Below, piece by piece: positions 12,873-24,782 of a DNA stretch of 64,000 nt. Source of the stretch: Lasiosphaeria ovina (Eukaryota; Ascomycota; Sordariomycetes; Sordariales; Lasiosphaeriaceae). The translations under genes and the position numbers were made by a program. The stretch is taken from positions 1,364,001 to 1,428,000 of the forward strand of contig JAULSN010000006.1 in assembly GCA_033439765.1 (NCBI GenBank). The letters are read 5' to 3'. Under the pieces are notes generated by a model. That model did no database searches, had not been told where the DNA came from, and saw only the letters and a program-made list of their open reading frames with translations. Every line of letters begins with the position of its first letter. Position 1 is the first letter of the stretch.

Positions 12873-13822
12873 CTAAGGAATGCGTACCTGCTGTGGAGGC
12901 ATGGCCCCGTACCCGTACATCTCATCGACGTTATACATGTTGGCCTGCGGCTGGCCGTATGGTGCCGGCGCTCCGGATTGTACTTGGCCGGGATATATGC
13001 TAGAAGACTGGCGATAGTCGGTCTCAGGGGCAATGTTATGGCCGCCCAAGGCATAATCGGTTGAGCCCATGGGGTGTTGCCCGCCGTGGTTGGAGGCGGG
13101 GATCTGAGATTGCGCGGGCGCGGACTGCGCAGAGGCCGTCTGTCCAGTAGTCCGCTTGTGGGAGGCAGCTTCTTCTCGCGGAACAATGTCAATAAGGAAA
13201 TCGAACATGTCGGACTTTGCCAAGGCAGATGCGATGTCTGATCGCTGAAGGGTACGCCTCTTGTTCTCCTCGGCATGTATCCAAGCACGCATAGTCAGTT
13301 CGGTGATAAAAATGTCGCAGCCCTTCGCGAATAAGATGGGAGCCTCGGCCGAGATCATCTTGACATCTGGGTCGGCTTTCATGACCTTCTTTATCCGTGC
13401 CAGGGGTAATTGATGGAGCTTGTAATCATGCGTATCGCCCTCCAAGTGGGTTATCGTCTGTTGCCAATAGGCTGTGAGGATGTCCTTGTACGTTCCGTTG
13501 AGTCCCTGGTGGACGTTCGCCCAGGTGCCTGTGTACAAACCAGATGGGGCAAAGCCTTGAGCAGATATCTAATTAAAATGACGGGGATTGTCAGTCGGTC
13601 GTCCTTGCGCGCACTTGGTGCAACTGTACCGAAGAGAGAGTAGACGAACCTGCGCGCTGGCACCTATAGAAGAAAGTATGGTAAGCAAATGTTCCCATCC
13701 CGGAGCTTGTATCTTCTGCGGTTGTCTCTCTTACCATAGTGGCCTCCATGACTGGTGTCATAAACCGGCGGCGGCCGTTGCTGCTGCCCCTGTGGCGCCG
13801 ACGACGAGTTCTGTTGGTCCAT
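12873..13822 (-). CDS. hapE: CCAAT-binding factor subunit C (HapE/Hap5/NF-YC)
   Basis: Three exons: 13822-13735, 13663-13650 (only 14 bases) and 13568-12873; 265 residues. It is the histone-fold subunit that pairs with HapC (NF-YB) and then recruits HapB to bind CCAAT boxes; in fungi the complex also works with HapX in iron control. The histone fold spans about residues 76-155 and shows [40 protein letters not shown] and [21 protein letters not shown] Gln/Pro-rich N-terminus and a Gly/Tyr/Pro-rich tail flank it. The last codons read CAG|GTACGC, so a donor site could exist there and the true C-terminus might differ by a few residues. The upstream region has seven CCAAT/ATTGG words, suggesting autoregulation. 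Confidence 0.93.
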
Positions 13823-15191
13823 GATGGGCTACTGTGTTTGATGCGAGCGCGTTTGTTCGGCGACTGCTCAAAAGCGCAATGCCAGTTCAACAACTGTGTC
13901 GGTTTCGCGATTTGGTTTGGTTGCGCTGGAGAGTTGGTGGTCCTCAAGGTGCGTAATAAGTCGCGTGATGGTTAAGGATGGTTTTTTTTCTCGCTTTTTT
14001 TGCTGCTTTCATCCGCTAAGTTTAGCGATAGCACGCGCGATTTTGCATTTGCACGACTGTCTCGTCTCTTGTTCTGGGTCAAGAGCTTCCAACGGGTATT
14101 TGTTTACTTTTACGATCAACACTTGATGCGCACTTGTAAATGGTCGCAACCAACCCTCTCTCTTGCGAAGGTCCCAGACTCCTCTTTCTGGGTGGTGATT
14201 GGGCGGATTCGATTGGCGGGCGCCTGCCTGGGTTTGGGCAAATAAAAGAGCGAATGAGTGGAGTTTCAGAAAACCAATGTCTTGTCTCTGTGCCGTTTGA
14301 CGACTCGCGCGCACGCCCACGGGGCCAGAGAGGAGCCACTCAGCTCCCCAGGCGCGAGGGGTATGAAATGATTGGTGAGATTGGGCCCTTCCCTCTCTCT
14401 GGTTGGGAACGGGGGGAATGATGGGCGCAACGTTAACAGGACAGACAAAGGGACGTACCGCTTTTGGCTTTATAGCGAACTCGACGGCGGCGAGAGCGAC
14501 GGGATCTCTTGGAAAAAAATTCACAGATTGCCTGGCGCAAGGTGCGGATTGTGATGATGATTTGTGCAAAGCGGTCAACCACGGAATGGAAGGTTGGGCA
14601 TCAAGTCAAGAGGGCGCAGGCAGACAACAGGCCGGTCGAAAGCGCAAGAGGAGGTAGCTGTGGCGCAGGGATGCTTCAGCCCAAAAGGCGGGCCAAGGCG
14701 GGGCTTTGCTGCCTCTTTAAAACCAAATGCTGGCATTGGGCGCCTGGCGCCCAACCGTTGCCAACTGGCAGCTCGTCCAGCCTCACTTCTGGGCCTGTAT
14801 TTTGGCCCTCTGACGGAATCGCCAATGAAAATCCTGGAAGCGGCCCCCAAGTCAGGTTGCCTGAACTCAGGTGCCCTGTAACCCGACCCAGCCAAGCATC
14901 AACGTTTATCCCAGCCGTTTGCACAGACCAGCTAGAGTGGGGCATTTGGCGGACAAGGGTACGAAGTACTTAGGACAAGATACCTCCGTACTTGAACGTC
15001 GGAGGGTCTGGTCGCCGCGACCCACCAGAGCTGGCAATGTTGCCCCACTTCAAAATTTCAGTCTCCTGCAAAACGACTGGATTTTATTTCCACTTCCTGC
15101 GCTTCTGTTCCTCTCTCTACTTTTCGTACCTCAACTTGTCCACACCCACCCAAAGCAGCTCCTGTTGGGGTCTGTTGCTCTCCTGAAAGCC
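13823..15191. promoter_or_regulatory. Bidirectional promoter region with CCAAT-box cluster
   Basis: 1.37 kb between hapE (-) and fcf2 (+). CCAAT or its complement ATTGG occurs at 14198, 14212, 14274, 14371, 14380, 14735 and 14822, seven times in 629 bases, where about one is expected by chance. Aspergillus hap genes are known to be under CCAAT-complex feedback, so these are plausible binding sites for the complex that contains HapE. No ORF in the region has recognisable similarity. Confidence 0.55.
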
Positions 15192-16103
15192 ATGGAGGCA
15201 CCGGTGCTCGGCTTGTCAGATGATGCTATTGACAGGTTGCTGGCCGAGGCGGAATCCCGGCTTGCAAGCCATGTCGGCTCCAAAGCTGTAGCTGTTAAAG
15301 CAGCGCAGCCTGTTGCACTTGGCTCGAAGTCTGCGCTGGCCGTGGCGTCTCCCGTGGCACCATCGACTGGAGAGGGGACAGCTGTCTCTGAGACACAGCC
15401 TGAGAAGTTGGCAGTCCGGGTTCCCCAGCTTGCGCAGAAAAAGAAAAAGGTAAGGCGCTCTCGCACCACAACTCGTCTACCCACCCACGTGTTTCCTGAT
15501 GAAGCAACATCCCATTATTAAATGACGCCAGCAGAATCCCGTCATGGGCCCTATGCTGGCACCAAAATGATCTTCTATAATCATAGTTACTCTGATTGAA
15601 CACACTCTTGCCGGCTTCAGCTCTCATACAACAGTCTCTGTTCTTGGCTGACCCTGACAATAGACAAAAGACGATGCCGGTTCCGATTGGTACAATATGC
15701 CGCGGACGAATCTGACGCCACAACTACGACGGGACTTGCAAATTCTCCGCCTGCGCGACGTCGTGGCTATGGGAAAGCAGTTTTGTAAGCCAAGTCCCGC
15801 ATGGCTTTTCCATTTGACAGCAAGACTGACGTGTTGTCGTTTTGTTTAGTCAAAAAGGACAACAAGAAGGACTTTGTTCCAGAGTTTTCTCAAGTTGGGA
15901 CTATTGTGGCAGGGGCTACTGATGGCTCTAACCAGCGCCTGACACGGAAGGAGCGCAAGCAGACTATCGTTGAAGAAGTGCTTGCTGGCGCGGCGACTAG
16001 CAAGTTCAAGAGCAAGTACTCGGATATCCAGGAGAAGAATCAGAGTGGAAAGAAGGGGCATTACAAGAAGGCGGTCGGAGGACGTAAGCGGCGCACTGGT
16101 TGA
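15192..16103 (+). CDS. FCF2: rRNA-processing protein Fcf2
   Basis: Three exons: 15192-15449, 15664-15784, 15850-16103; 210 residues. Fcf2 is a nucleolar factor of the small-subunit processome, needed for early cleavages at sites A0, A1 and A2 that give 18S rRNA. The conserved core is DDAGSDWYNMPRTNLTPQLR, LQILRLRDVVAMGKQFFKKD and FVPEFSQVGTIVAGA, followed by the basic C-terminal tail SGKKGHYKKAVGGRKRR. The acceptor of the first intron is placed at 15663 so that lysine-rich exon 1 joins TKDDAGSDW in frame. The start ATG (MEAPVLGLSDDAIDRLLAEAE) matches the short acidic/Leu-rich N-terminus usual in fungi. Confidence 0.92.
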
Positions 16104-16699
16104 GCACTCTTTGGACGCCGTCGACAGCATCCTTAGACCTCCAGGGAAACAGACCCTCTCGTGCCGCCGCGGCACATGCGAGCTCGCCGCCTTAGCGCCG
16201 CGGCTTTGGAGCCCCTGTGCAATGACCTCTAAGTTGGGCTTGGAAACATGCCGGCATGAGTGGTTTGACACGGCGTGGGCGAAGAAGGGTGGAAATGTCT
16301 GTTTTGAGACTGAAATATGTCTTTTGTCGCCACGACTGGCCCTGAGATGGCCAACGATAGCGACACCCCTTGTTGAGATCCATCTCATCAATTCTAGATA
16401 CCCGGGATTAATCTCATGAGCTCTTACATAGAAGCTCCAATGAATAAATTAAAATAAACAATCACCTCATCATAATCTCTCCAACTTGTGTTGTCTCTAT
16501 TGATTGATTCCTTGAATTTTTAGTCGCGGCGTGAATATCATTGCGATTGTAGGACTATGGGTGGCATCGGGTTTGTTAAGCTTATCGATAAAGCCACCCC
16601 AGATCGCGCTAAAATTTGGGGGTGGATTGAGCCGCGAGAAGTCGTGGACCTCTCGGGCGACTGAAGATTCAACCTCCATCTCCGCAAGAGCAAGCAGAG
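16104..16699. other. Intergenic region
   Basis: About 600 bases between fcf2 and the uS10m gene, both on the plus strand. It must hold the fcf2 terminator and the uS10m promoter. I see no gene or repeat in it. Confidence 0.55.
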
Positions 16700-17842
16700 A
16701 TGTATCTACCGCGGTTACTACGGCCATTGCGGCCCTCGCTGCAGAGGCAGTTGGTATGGTTTATCAGGTTCTTGGTAATTGGGTGCCAGCTGGCTAACGT
16801 GGTGGAACGACAGCTTGTCGCATCGACTCCAAAGGCTGCTGCTTCGCGTCCAGCAGCAGCGATACAGCTTCGAAGCAATTCGTCGAAGTGAGTGCAGAGA
16901 CACGGGTGCAATTGCCCTCACACTCCTAGCCTAGGTCCTGACAATTGCCGACCTGTCAACAGCGTATCGGATCCCAGCAGCGATGGCCCCTCTACAGAGA
17001 GCAGGAGCTCCTCATCCGCGTCCTCCTCCACGACGCCCGATATGACTTCGCGTCCTCGTCGGCAGCCAAAGACGGACAGCCCTGACCGTGCCTACTATTC
17101 GAAACTGCTAGAAAACAGCGAAAAGGAGCAACCGTCGTCGGCCGGCCCCAACACGATGGAGGTGGAGGCGGCCGACGGCACGACGTACAAGGGGCCTCGC
17201 ATGCCTCGCAACCTTGAGGCGCTCTACCTGCAGCCGCTGCGGCGGCGGGCGCAGTACGGGGTGCCGTCGTGCGATCTGCAGCTGCGGTCGTACTCGGCGC
17301 GCAACCTCGAGTTCTTCTGCGACTTCGCGCTGCGCGCGGCCTACTACCTGGGCCTGCCGGCGTACGGGCCGGTGCCGCTGCCGCGCCTCACGGAGCGCTG
17401 GACGGTGCCCAAGGGCCATTTCATCGACAAGAAGTCGCAGGAGAACTTTGAGCGCATCACCATGCGCCGCCTCATCCAGATCAAGGACGGCCACCCCGAG
17501 GCCGTCCAGGCGTGGCTGGCGTTCCTGCAGAAGCACGCGTACTATGCCATTGGCATGAAGGCGAACGTGTGGGAGTTTAGCAGTCTTGGTGAGTGCTTTC
17601 TCTCTTTCTTGTTGTTTTTGGTGATAAAGGGAGGTGTCGCCGGGGGAGGTCAGGTTGGCTAACGAATTATTCTTTTTACTCTTTTAGATGTCGGAAAGAC
17701 GATGGACGAGGGCGCATTGGAGGTCAAGGAGCTGCTGGAAGAGAAGTGGGAGCATGTGGTGCACGCCCCGAAACTAGAGGGTGTCAAGGACATCGAAGAG
17801 TTCCTGGCCAAGGAGAGGGTGAGGGCTTCTGGAGGCCGGTAG
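16700..17842 (+). CDS. RSM10: Mitochondrial small ribosomal subunit protein uS10m
   Basis: Four exons: 16700-16753, 16814-16887, 16963-17588, 17688-17842; 302 residues. The S10 domain covers about residues 115-235: LRSYSARNLEFFCDFALRAA, YGPVPLPRLTERWTVPKGHF and KSQENFERITMRRLIQIKDG. It is a component of the mitochondrial small ribosomal subunit head. I start at 16700 because the first two short exons give an Arg-rich, acid-free presequence (MYLPRLLRPLRPSLQRQL) suited to mitochondrial import; beginning at the first long ORF (16892) would lose it. A Ser-rich linker follows the presequence. The domain-coding exon is markedly GC-rich compared with its surroundings. Confidence 0.88.
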
Positions 17843-18462
17843 TACTGCCCCGAGCTCTCTCGTGTATAAGTGCATTGTATCATGTTCTTGTGCTGTACAA
17901 ATATACAAAACGAAACAGAACCGGATGTGCGTGCAACAGAGATACCTTATGCGTGGCAATATGGGGAGTTGGTTCAAGGCGTAGTGGTTCAGCAAGGCAA
18001 GGTATCTTGATGGTATGAAACTGGATTCAACGGGGCAACAATGCTGAAATTGATTGCCTTTCATATAACACGGATTTTCCCCGTTTATGAGACTCATGTA
18101 AAAAAACGGACAACATTGCTTGTGTTTACGGTCGACGGGTGAAAATCGACGGATGTGTGCAATTACAGCGGGCGGGTGCTAAAGGCGAGCGAGATTAGTA
18201 GTCAACCCACCTGTAAATGGTTTGTTTGTAGCGCTGCGAGTTGGTCTTGGGGCCTGTCTGCAGAGCCTGCGGCGAACCGTTTTGGTGAGTGACCCTTCCA
18301 AGTCGACTTCTAAAATTTTAGATCTGACGACCATATCCTGGATGTCGAATATTCTCACACACACATGAAGAATCGCCAAGGACCACGGCACGGGGCTGAG
18401 ACGGCTGGCGATTTCTCGGATGCACCGACTACCTTGGACACTATCAGCAGAACGGCCCAGGA
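17843..18462. other. Intergenic region
   Basis: About 620 bases between two plus-strand mitochondrial-protein genes. I see no ORF, RNA gene or repeat that I can support. Confidence 0.55.
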
Positions 18463-18558
18463 ATGAAGCGCAGTGGCTGGAGCGGCGGCCAGGCGCGGCA
18501 GCTGCAACGTCTCGTCTCAGGCTCAGCGCAGAGAAGAAGATGCTTTGCGTCGTCGCCG

Positions 18559-18607
<49 letters not shown>

Positions 18608-19926
18608 GTGTTGATGGCGGCGGGCAGGTCATATTCTCGGGGATCCAGCCGACGGGGGTGCCGCACCTGGGCAACTACCTCGGGGCCATGCAGCAGTGGA
18701 AGCGCATGCAGGACGAGGCCGCGCCCGACACCAAGCTCATCTTCTCCGTCGTCGACCTGCACGCCATCACGGTGCCGCGGCCCCGCGGCCTGCTGTCGCA
18801 GTGGAAGCGCGAGATGTTCGCCGCGCTGCTGGCCGTCGGCCTCGACCCGGACCGCTGCGTCCTCTTCTACCAGTCCTCGGTGCCCGCCCACTCGGAGCTG
18901 CAGTGGATTCTGAGCTGCACCGCCTCGACCGGCTACCTGTCGCGCATGACCCAGTGGAAGGTATATTAGGACTACTACTCGACACGGAACTCCTTTTTTT
19001 ACTCACACCGCTGTAGAGCAAAATGTCGCTGGCCGACGACGTGACGGCCTTTGACGACAAGGTCAAGCGCTCGCTCAAGCACGGCTTGTTCTCGTACCCT
19101 ATCTTGCAGGCCGCCGACGTGCTCGTCCACCGCGCGACCCACGTCCCCGTCGGCGACGACCAGAAGCAGCACCTCGAGTTTGCCCGCGAGTGCGTCACAA
19201 ACTTCAACAGCGCCTACGGCGGCCAGCACCTCGTCAAGCCCGAGACTATTTTCTGTAAGATTTCTTTTCTGTCTCTCTTTTACTCTTCTCGTGTCACCTC
19301 GGGTCGTTCGTTTCATCCTGCCTCTCGTATGCACATGTGTGTCTAGATATATCTTGTCACATTGAAGAGATATCAAAGGACTTAAGGGGGGGGGAGGGAG
19401 AAAGGGGAACCGGTAAAGAAACAGAAACAAAAACTAACCCCCCTCCGTTACAAAAACCCCAGCCCCAGCGAAGCGCGTCATGTCGCTCACGAAGCCGTCG
19501 GCCAAGATGTCAAAGTCGGACGCGGACGCGCGGTCGCGGATCCTGTTCACCGACTCCGCGTCCGCGATCCGCGCCAAGGTGATGGCGGCGGTGACCGACT
19601 CGACCAACGCGGTATCGTACGACGCCGCGGCGCGGCCCGGCGTCGCTAACCTGCTGGAGCTGCTGTCGCACTTTGACGCGGCGGGCCGCGGCGCCGGCGA
19701 GCTGGCAGCGTCGGCCGACCTCGCCGGCGCGCCGCTCAAGGAGCTCAAGACGCGCGTCGCCGACGCCGTCGACGCCGCGCTCGCCCCCATCCGCGACCGC
19801 TTCGCCGAGCTGCTCGCCCGCCCCGACTACCTCGCCGGCCTTGTCGAGCAGGGCGCCGTGCGCGCCAGCCAGAGCGCCGAGGAGACCATGAAGATTGTGC
19901 GCGAGGCCGTCGAGCTGGGTGCTTGA
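18463..19926 (+). CDS. MSW1: Mitochondrial tryptophanyl-tRNA synthetase
   Basis: Three exons: 18463-18960, 19017-19254, 19463-19926; 399 residues. Class I aminoacyl-tRNA synthetase that charges mitochondrial tRNA-Trp. The HIGH-type signature is SGIQPTGVPHLGNYLGAMQQ and the KMSKS loop reads SAKMSKSDADARSR. Other family blocks are STGYLSRMTQWK and PILQAADVLVHRATHVPVGD, with GDDQKQHLEFAR after it. The N-terminal 33 residues are basic, consistent with a mitochondrial presequence, and run into 15 consecutive serines all coded TCG. The second intron (208 bases) is the longest in this gene and is rich in poly-G and poly-A runs. Third-position GC is very high throughout. Confidence 0.92.
18562..18606 (+). 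repeat. (TCG)15 trinucleotide repeat in the MSW1 presequence
   Basis: Fifteen uninterrupted TCG codons give 15 serines at residues 34-48, between the presequence and the catalytic domain. Uniform codon use points to recent slippage. Confidence 0.95.
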
Positions 19927-20449
19927 AAGGGGACTGCGTCTGTCTGTGTATATGGGAGGAAGCAAGTTTGGTTGTCGTGTAATATACTTGTACATGTGTT
20001 TTTTTTTATATAGAGTAGAATGTAAATAGACTACAGTGCCGAATAGATAAGCATCGTTTGCGCCGTTGTCGTCGTTGCCAACAACACCGCGTTCCGTACA
20101 ACTAACCCCACACACAAAAAGTCACTCATGGTGACATGATATATCGCTCCAGAGGCGCGACGCCAAAACCTTGCCCGCGTCTAGAATACCCAATACCTAC
20201 CTGCCTACCTACCTACCAACCTACCAGGCGCATAATAGCGCGATACTGAAACAGCCCTTCTAGTTTCCATTCATCATTGCTGGTTTTGACTCATTGCTTT
20301 GCAGCAGCCAGCCGCAGCCAACTGTAGGTACTCCGTACCCACCCGTATTCTTGAAGAAGGCGCCGGTGATTCTCCAAAATAAGAACAAAAAACAAAGAGA
20401 GAGAGAGTGAGAGAGTCCTTCCAAAGATGTAAGAAATCCGAGTCCAAAA
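19927..20449. other. Convergent intergenic region
   Basis: About 520 bases between the 3' ends of MSW1 and the Zn2Cys6 factor. It contains a short CCTA-type tetranucleotide run near 20200-20226, a TACTCCGTAC word at 20329-20338 and a GA run near 20395-20410. Nothing else is seen. Confidence 0.6.
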
Positions 20450-23400
20450 TCACCCAGTGCCGCCTTCCCCACTGGCATTGTCCCAGGAGCCAGTCCCAGT
20501 CCCAGTCCTGGCGGACGCAGGTCCAGACGCAGGCGCAGAACCGTCCAAGACGCCGTAGTCGAGCAACGTCCAGGGAGTGCCGTCTGTGGGCGCCTCGAAG
20601 TCGTTCGGGTCGCGCAGCGCGTCCACAGCCTGGGAGTAGTACATGGGATCCGCAAGAATCGAGGTGCCCCAGTTGTTCACTGCCCCGAAGAGATATGACT
20701 CGTCCACAAAAGCTAGATTGATGCCGTTGTTGTTGTTGTTGATGTCGTTATTGTTGAGATTGTTACTATTGTGGTTGTGGTTGTTGTTGTTGTCGTCGTT
20801 GTTATTGTTGATGCCATCGCCATCACCGCTTCCACAAAGCCCCCTATCATGGATATCCACTTGCTCCGCCGAAGTGGTCATGATCTGCTCCACTTGGCTT
20901 ATCCGCGCAGATGCCATCGATGGCGATCCCGAATGGTGTGCAAGCGTCACCTGCCTGGGCAAGGGGGTAATAATGCCCGTCGACCAAATGGCGTTGGTGG
21001 CAGGCGACCCAGTCACAGCAAACGGTCTGTGTGAGAATCTGGGTGTGAAATAAGTCGAGGTTTGGGCGTCGGGATTCATGGCTACATCGGCAGTGGCCTC
21101 CGGCGCCGGTGACGGCGATACGCGTTTGCGCTTGTTCGTCTGTGGGCCGTAGTCTCCAAATCTAGCCTCGTCGCCTATGAGGAGTGTCACCTCTCGGTCC
21201 CAGCGTGTCTCCAGGTTGTAGGGCACCCTGCCCACCGGCTTCCCGAGTGGTAAAAGACCAGGGAGTGGCGGTTGCACTGGAGTCAGCGACACAGAAGACC
21301 GCACTAGGATCGGGATACCTCGAGCGCAGGAAGGGTCGTTTCCAGGTGGCATTACCACGCCATGGGGCACAGCGAGGGCGTTTAACTGGAGATCGAGGAT
21401 AATCTGGTGGAGGTAGTTTTGCGCCATTGGAAAGCCAGGCTGGCGGCTTATCGCATCTATGGCCCTGACCAGGAACTCGAGATTGTCGTACTCGCACCTG
21501 CTCGGGTCTTCCTTGCTATCGTATATGTACATAACGGCGGCGCAGTACAATGACATAGCAACGAGATGGGTTTTCTATTGCAACAATCAAAGGTAAGTAT
21601 TGAAAACCACCAGGCTCGGGACCTGGCGAGCTACTCACAGGGTTCGTCATATGGGCGGTCAGCTTCATGATGTTGACAATTTCTTGGGCAGCCATCAATG
21701 CCCTGGCCTTGCTGACCTGCTTCAACGTGGTTACCAGGTTAAATCGGTCAATCCGGTCGCAGGCCGCCATGTGAAGTATGATAACAGCAGCATGGAGATT
21801 TATGTTGGTCTGCACCGCCACGGGGTTTCGGATGGCTCTCGGCAACCGGAAGCGCTCAGGAACAAACATAAAGATGCTAGACAGAACGTTGTCTAGCTCC
21901 CTGTGTCTCTTCCAGAACTGATCGTGCTCCATGTCCTTTGGTTCGTCGAGGGGCCGTGGGCGGTGAATATGTTTCAACAACTGGACATTGATATGGCAGA
22001 CCACGACGGCCGCGCCAAATTCCGAGTATTGGCCGCCGGCGGACAGATCGCCAAGCTTGGGCATTTTTTCCTCCTTCCCGTTTGCGAATGCCTCTTCGGT
22101 GGCGGGCATATTGGTCGTGATCTACTGCCAATCAGAAATTGCCAATCCTTTGGGGGAGCAGGCTGGCGCAAGACTTCCAAAGCGAAGTGCACCTACCTGG
22201 CTTTCGTCAACCAAGCATGGCCAGCCGGCGCTGTTGCTTGCGTGGCAGTCCATACAGTACGTAGCCCAGAAGATACGCCGGCGTTCTTCTAGGTCGATCC
22301 AGTCCTTTGGGGGAACTAACATGGGCGTCATGGGGCTCTCCTCGTAGCCGGAGTCATCGAGACGGTGCAGTCCCATCATCTCAACCAGCCTGACGCATCT
22401 GGCAGAGCTCATGGCAGCCCGGGTGTAGTTCATTCGGCGGGATTCAAACGCGGCGACTATAGCCCAGGCCTGGGCATGGCCAACCGTAATGAAATACTCG
22501 CCATCTCCCTATTGGGTCGTCAGCACGCCCGACATGCGAGGGTGAAGTCCAGGTGGCCAACCTTGAGCTCGTCAGTTTGTAAGTACTGGCGGGCGCGTTG
22601 ATAGAATATGTCGCGGTACCGGTTATACTTGGTGTGTTGGTTCGCGCCTAATGCCCAGAGAGCATACTGAAGACACATAGGCGGACGCAGTTGCGGGACC
22701 CTGGAGTGGAAAGCGCGCAAGTATTTGGCCTGGTGAATAATGGGGACCCAAGGGTAGGCCGTCTTGAAAAAGGAGTTGTGGCTGCTCCTGTTGTCAACAA
22801 AGGCCACAAGGACAGTGTGGTGGGAGAGACAGGCAGGGCCATCAGACTTACAGGTCCTCGATCATGTCATGGGGAGGGAGAGTCTCGGACTGCCCAAGCT
22901 CCAGGAGCTCCGTGCTCTGATGTGAGTTTGCATGGCGTGGGGGACGGGGAGCTGCTGCAGAAGGGGGTTGAGAATCGCCTGCAAGCGTCTCATCAAAGTC
23001 GGCGTCTGAGGACTTTCTTTCGAACGAGTCGGGCGATTCGTCATCGGGGCTAACAAGATCACTTTCAGGCGTCTTGGTTTGTTTCTTCCCAACGGTTTTG
23101 AGCAAGCCCTCGACCTGAGCTGTACAGCCTCTGCGTCAGTAAAGGAGAAGACTGTACAGTAATGGAGAACCTAAGAGGTGAGGGAGGTGGGCCGGCGTTC
23201 TCACCCAATCGCTCCTCCAGCTCCCGCACATTCCGCCGCTTGGAGGCCGGCTTCCTCCGTGACTCTGGATAGACACATTCAATGTCGGCCCTTGAACACC
23301 GGGCACAAACCGGCTTCTGGCGATCGCCTGGAGATGAGGTAAGCGGTGTGGTCGGATGCCGAGAGGGAAGTTCCAGCTTTCAAGGAAGGGCGCGAGGGTG

Positions 23401-23608
23401 CCTTTGTCTTACACTTAAGCTTCCGGGCCCGACAGGCGACGCAGGCCAGCGGCTCACTGGACGCAGCCCTGTCTGGGTCTGCGCCTGCACCAGCACCAGC
23501 ACCAGCACCAGCACCAGCACCAGCACCAGCATCAAGGACTGCTGCTATTGTGGCATCTGGTCCCAGACCCGACGCACTTGCCAGGGCATCTTTGGGGGAA
23601 GTCGACAT
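20450..23608 (-). CDS. Zn2Cys6 fungal-type transcription factor
   Basis: Seven exons: 23608-23413, 23327-23205, 23119-22852, 22787-22562, 22508-22197, 22121-21639, 21574-20450; 910 residues. The binuclear zinc cluster has Cys at residues 56, 59, 66, 73, 76 and 83 (CVACRARKLKC then CARCSRADIEC); the first intron splits the codon of Cys66. A basic linker and a Leu-containing dimerisation segment (RNVRELEERL) follow. The middle homology (fungal_trans) region is clear: GDGEYFITVGHAQAWAIVAA, then LEERRRIFWATYCMDCHAS. Low-complexity parts are a Gly-Ala run at residues 28-43 and an Asn-rich tract in the tail. The target genes cannot be read from the sequence and no paralogue name is claimed. Intron 4 has an unusual GTTGGC donor. 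Confidence 0.85.
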
Positions 23609-24782
23609 TGAGATGAGAAAGGGTTAAGTGGAACTTGATCTAGGTCTAGGTCGAGTGCGGGGGGTTTGCTAGGCGCGCGGTGTTGCCAAGTCCGATGCCG
23701 ATGGAAGGGGTTCCACGACGCCTTCCCTTCAAGTGCGCAGAGGACGCGATTGCAAACCTCAGGCGTGCCCTACGCGTAGGTATTATGTCTGTCCCAGTCT
23801 TGTAGGTCGCCTGCTACCCCCATCTTGGTTAGGTAGGTGCTAACTACCGGCTGCACGGCCGATCCCGTTCGGTTGGTTGCGGCGCGTGAATGCGAGCCCT
23901 GGGCTTTGTTAAGGGGGGGGGGGCTCGGACTTTGCAACATACAGCCGGGCTCCTTCGCCAAGCACTCGCTCGACACATCTCAAAGTTGCACTATAACATC
24001 ACATCAACCCTTCCTTCTTCTATTGGACGTGCCGAGTTTGGTTGCCTAGAACCGTGGCTTGCTAGAAAAAAAATTGAAGTGAACGTCGGAGATAATTAGA
24101 AGCCACTCTCACGTCTGCGTCTCTACCAGGTCGTAGATTACGAGTGCATTGCTTCCCTGGGGTGGGCAACCTAGAACCGGGAAAGGAAGCCGCGACATCT
24201 CGACATTCGGGGTGACTCATTCGTTCCTTACAAATGCGTCCTCAATCTAACCCCTTCTCTCGCCGACAGACTCACCTTGAAAGGCAGTGACGAATTGGAG
24301 TTTTTAATTAGGGAAAGCACTCCTTTGGGTGACACTACTAGTATCCGACTATGGTACCCAGAAATGGCCGCGCCAGTTTGGTGCTGCGTACAATCCAATC
24401 CATGAATGTTTGTTGGCGTGGTGCTTGGGTAGGATTAAAATTCTAGCAAATAAACCGGGTAGGAAAAGCCTTTGATAGGTATTTCTAGGAGAGAGATGGC
24501 TCCCTCGGCGAGAAACCTTGACGGCGAGCCGCAAGGATTGAAACCTTTTACATCTTGGAAAGTCCCCCGCTAACAAACATTCAGGGATTGGATTGCAAGG
24601 TAACTAAGAGTCCCGGCTACCATCTACGTACCTAGCATGCGGTATGCAGTAAATCGTACACGTGGATGATGAGCCCTTTGTAAACAAAGCTGCATAGCCG
24701 TTACGCTAAGCACTGCCGAGAATTGACTTGGTCTTGGATGTCACTCAAACGTCAACTTAAAGTAAGTAGAGTGCCTCGGCTG
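23609..24782. other. Intergenic region with a small inverted-repeat element
   Basis: About 1.17 kb upstream of the Zn2Cys6 gene and downstream of the oxygenase gene. It holds the MITE-like element at 24391-24595, described separately, and a poly-G run near 23913. No gene is seen. Confidence 0.6.
24391..24595. mobile_element. MITE-like element, copy 1 (205 bp)
   Basis: Terminal inverted repeats of 24 bases with one mismatch: 24391-24414 (CAATCCAATCCATGAATGTT...) and 24572-24595. The interior has no coding capacity. A diverged second copy lies at 51259-51496 with the same ends and matching internal blocks such as CTCCCTCGGCGA and GCGAGCCG. The left flank is TA and the right flank CA, so a TA target duplication is possible but not intact here. 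Likely a non-autonomous Tc1/mariner-type remnant. Confidence 0.75.

Noticed and set aside
16892..17662. Treating this plus-strand ORF as the whole uS10m gene
   Set aside because: It reads through two introns and lacks the mitochondrial presequence supplied by exons at 16700 and 16814.
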